Shown in pieces: positions 62,446 to 64,000 of a DNA stretch of 64,000 nt; position 1 is the stretch's first letter; each line of letters begins with the position of its first letter. The notes beneath the pieces are model-generated. The model was not told where the DNA came from. It searched no databases and was given only the letters and a program-made list of their open reading frames with translations. Source of the DNA: JBBWZH01 sp035544115 (GTDB lineage: Bacteria > Actinomycetota > Actinomycetes > Mycobacteriales > CADCTP01); assembly GCA_963714145.1 (NCBI GenBank), contig OY970235.1, forward strand, positions 1,922,001 through 1,986,000. Direction: 5' to 3'. The position numbers were made by a program, and so were the translations under genes.

Positions 62446-63522
62446 ATGAGAGCTCTCGCACGCCTGCCATTGCTCGGCACCATCCTCTGCGCGGCGCTGA
62501 TCGCGCCCACCCAGGCCCAGGCCGACGGCGGGGTGGGGGCCGCACCGGCGACCCGCGCGTTCCACTACCGCATGGTTGCCCTCGGCGGTGACCTGACGGG
62601 CGACTCGTTCTTCGACGTGGCGGGTGTCAGCGCCGACGGTCGCGTGTTCGGCACCGCGGCCAGCTGCGACGGCGTTGCCTGCCATAACCGGGTGGCCGTG
62701 ATCCGGAACGGTCGCACGACGCTGCTGCGCGACGGCCTCGCCGTCACCGTCAACGACCTCGGGCTCGTCGGCGGAGGCGTGTTCGCCGACCCGACCGCGG
62801 AGGCGCAGGGCGTCACCCAGGCGGCGCTGTTCCTACGCGACCGGGTCCGGGTCGTCCCGCGGCTGCCCGGCGAGGTGTCCAGCCTCGTCGTGGGGGTGAA
62901 CAACCTCGGCACCGCGCTCATCGGGTCGCGCAGCGAGACCGACGTGGCGTACTACCTCTACGACGCGCGCGGCCGGCTCACCCCCCTCGACCTCGGGCCG
63001 GACCAGATCCTCAACATCAGCGTGAACGACGCCAGCATCGTTGTAGGCACCGTCATTCCGCGCGGTGGGCCCGCCCGGGCGTTCCGGTACAACCCCGCGA
63101 CCCGCGCGCTGACCAAGCTCGACCCGGTCGACGGCGACCCCGAGTCCTGGGGGATGGCCATCAACCTGCGCGGCGACGTGCTCGGCTACTCGTTCGTGAG
63201 CGGCGGCCGGGAACGGATCGGCGTGTGGCGTGGCCAGACGTTCCAGCCGTACTTCGTCGAAGGGACGCCCGAGTTCCCGACCATCAGCAACCGGCTGCTC
63301 TGGAACCGCCGCGGCCTGATCGTGATCACCGCGACCAACGACGGCAACAGCTACCTGGTGCCGCGTCCCGGAGTGCGGCTGCGGCTGGCCGACCTGGTCA
63401 ACGGCCCGCTGCCGCGGGTCACCCAGATCGTGGGCCTCAACGACCGGGGAGACCTGGTCGGCTTCGGCGGCACCCAGCCGGGCTTCGTCGACAGCCAGTT
63501 CCTGCTAGAACGGGTCGGGTAG
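62446..63522 (+). CDS. Secreted HAF/DUF3466-like beta-repeat protein
   Basis: 358 residues from ATG 62446 with GGGGAG upstream. The signal peptide ends near PTQAQADGG. The mature protein is built of six or seven repeats with an NDLGLVGG-like turn: VAGVSADGRVFGTA, VNDLGLVGGGVF, VNNLGTALIGS, VNDASIVVGTV, INLRGDVLGYS, LNDRGDLVGFGG. These repeats form extracellular HAF-type propellers. Function unknown. Confidence 0.82.
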   Translation: MRALARLPLLGTILCAALIAPTQAQADGGVGAAPATRAFHYRMVALGGDLTGDSFFDVAGVSADGRVFGTAASCDGVACHNRVAVIRNGRTTLLRDGLAVTVNDLGLVGGGVFADPTAEAQGVTQAALFLRDRVRVVPRLPGEVSSLVVGVNNLGTALIGSRSETDVAYYLYDARGRLTPLDLGPDQILNISVNDASIVVGTVIPRGGPARAFRYNPATRALTKLDPVDGDPESWGMAINLRGDVLGYSFVSGGRERIGVWRGQTFQPYFVEGTPEFPTISNRLLWNRRGLIVITATNDGNSYLVPRPGVRLRLADLVNGPLPRVTQIVGLNDRGDLVGFGGTQPGFVDSQFLLERVG

Positions 63523-63615
63523 GCGCCAGGTCCGGCGGCCGCCGCCGCGGAAGCAGGTCGACCTCTGGCTGGGCGTCTGGCGTCTGAGATCCACTGGCCC
63601 GACTAGCATCGCGGG

Positions 63616-63819
63616 GTGGCCGTCGACCTGTTCGCCGGGGTACCAGTCAGCGACTACGTTGCGCGCTGGCCTGGTACGAGACGTTGTACCGTGGTCGCTC
63701 AGATAATGGCGCGGGGGCTGGGGCCGGCGAAATGGGAGACGTACTCGAACGGTGTGCGGAAGGTCAGCTACGTGGATCCGGACGGAAACGAGTTCGAATT
63801 CGGCGGAGCCTCAGTCTGA
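63616..63819 (+). pseudogene. Collapsed VOC (glyoxalase-fold) protein gene
   Basis: The frame from GTG 63616 starts like a VOC protein (MAVDLFAGVPVSDY) and ends like one (WETYSNGVRKVSYVDPDGNE then FEFGGA). The middle is wrong: the DNA after 63660 reads ALAWYETLY in another frame, and some 60-70 residues of the expected barrel are missing. An internal deletion with a frameshift that happened to restore the frame explains this. It cannot form the metal site. Confidence 0.75.
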
Positions 63820-63899
63820 TCTGGTGCTGGCGCAGTCGGTCGGGTCAGTGCGAATGGGCTCGAGCCCCACGGCGATCATCGCGACAGGGCGCATCGTCG

Positions 63900-64000
63900 C
63901 TACCAATCCCGGAGCAGCAAATCGGCTACGGCGTCCGCACGCAGAAAGTGCCTTCCGGTACGGCCATCCAGGTCCCTCAGCAAGACCAGGATTCCGTACC
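63900..64000 (-). CDS. C-terminal end of an unidentified gene (runs off window)
   Basis: The last 33 codons of a minus-strand frame are visible: YGILVLLRDLDGRTGRHFL followed by RADAVADLLLRDW and a TAG stop at 63902-63900. Codon use fits a real gene, but there is too little to name it. Confidence 0.4.
   Translation of the reverse strand, partial: YGILVLLRDLDGRTGRHFLRADAVADLLLRDW

Overview
This is a 64 kb stretch of very GC-rich chromosome, about 70% or more by eye, with third codon positions almost all G or C. It has many GTG starts, 4-nt ATGA/GTGA gene overlaps, apparent leaderless promoters, ECF sigma factors, large LuxR-type regulators and F420-type oxidoreductases. That points to a filamentous actinomycete. 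A repeated start-site element (GAGCGAGCTTGCGAGCG, two copies) resembles elements I associate with Micromonosporaceae, but the genus is inference. I saw no rRNA, tRNA, CRISPR, IS element or prophage. The window reads as ordinary chromosome rich in regulatory and secreted-protein genes.

Layout. 0-6.1 kb: an edge-truncated acetyltransferase, a lipoprotein, and a 1507-residue secreted protein joining a propeller-like region, a lysozyme-like domain, a golvesin-like domain, an SGNH esterase and an HNH nuclease. 6.3-12 kb: a SigG-like ECF sigma factor, a quinone oxidoreductase, a secreted M15-like peptidase, and an FHA-like protein coupled to a membrane Ser/Thr kinase. 12.5-20.1 kb: a secreted cadherin-like protein, then a two-component system divergent from a three-gene ABC exporter whose first permease carries a large extracellular beta-sandwich. 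20.1-23.6 kb: small enzymes, an AlkD-like DNA glycosylase and a SecD-head lipoprotein. 23.7-27.5 kb: a second ABC transporter plus two-component system broken by roughly a dozen single-base indels. 27.7-32.4 kb: a zinc alcohol dehydrogenase, a nucleotidyltransferase, an NTF2-like protein and an RTX-repeat secreted protein.

32.5-37.9 kb holds a compact stressosome operon (RsbR with two PAS domains, RsbS, RsbT, a fused ATPase/PP2C phosphatase, and a hybrid histidine kinase). All five genes overlap, and none encodes a DNA-binding output. 38-46.5 kb: a phosphotransferase, a peptidoglycan-binding protein, a LAL regulator, a secreted lipase, a universal stress protein, and a TetR/oxidoreductase pair with three phased operators between them.

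46.5-53.9 kb is the most unusual block. Five genes on one strand encode a cupin, a B12-binding protein, a methylaspartate-mutase-E-like protein, an FAD/NAD(P)-binding protein and an acyl-CoA synthetase-like ligase. The last four overlap and are translationally coupled. A LysR gene sits upstream, with ATTGG/CCAAT repeats between it and the cupin. This looks like a carbon-skeleton rearrangement, oxidation and adenylation cassette of unknown product. 54-64 kb: a frameshifted CGNR regulator and HPP membrane protein divided by a symmetric four-site operator, a MalT-like regulator, a run of small enzymes (SDR, Tat-exported metallo-beta-lactamase fold, aldo/keto reductase, SnoaL-like, methyltransferase), a secreted HAF-type repeat protein, and a collapsed VOC pseudogene.
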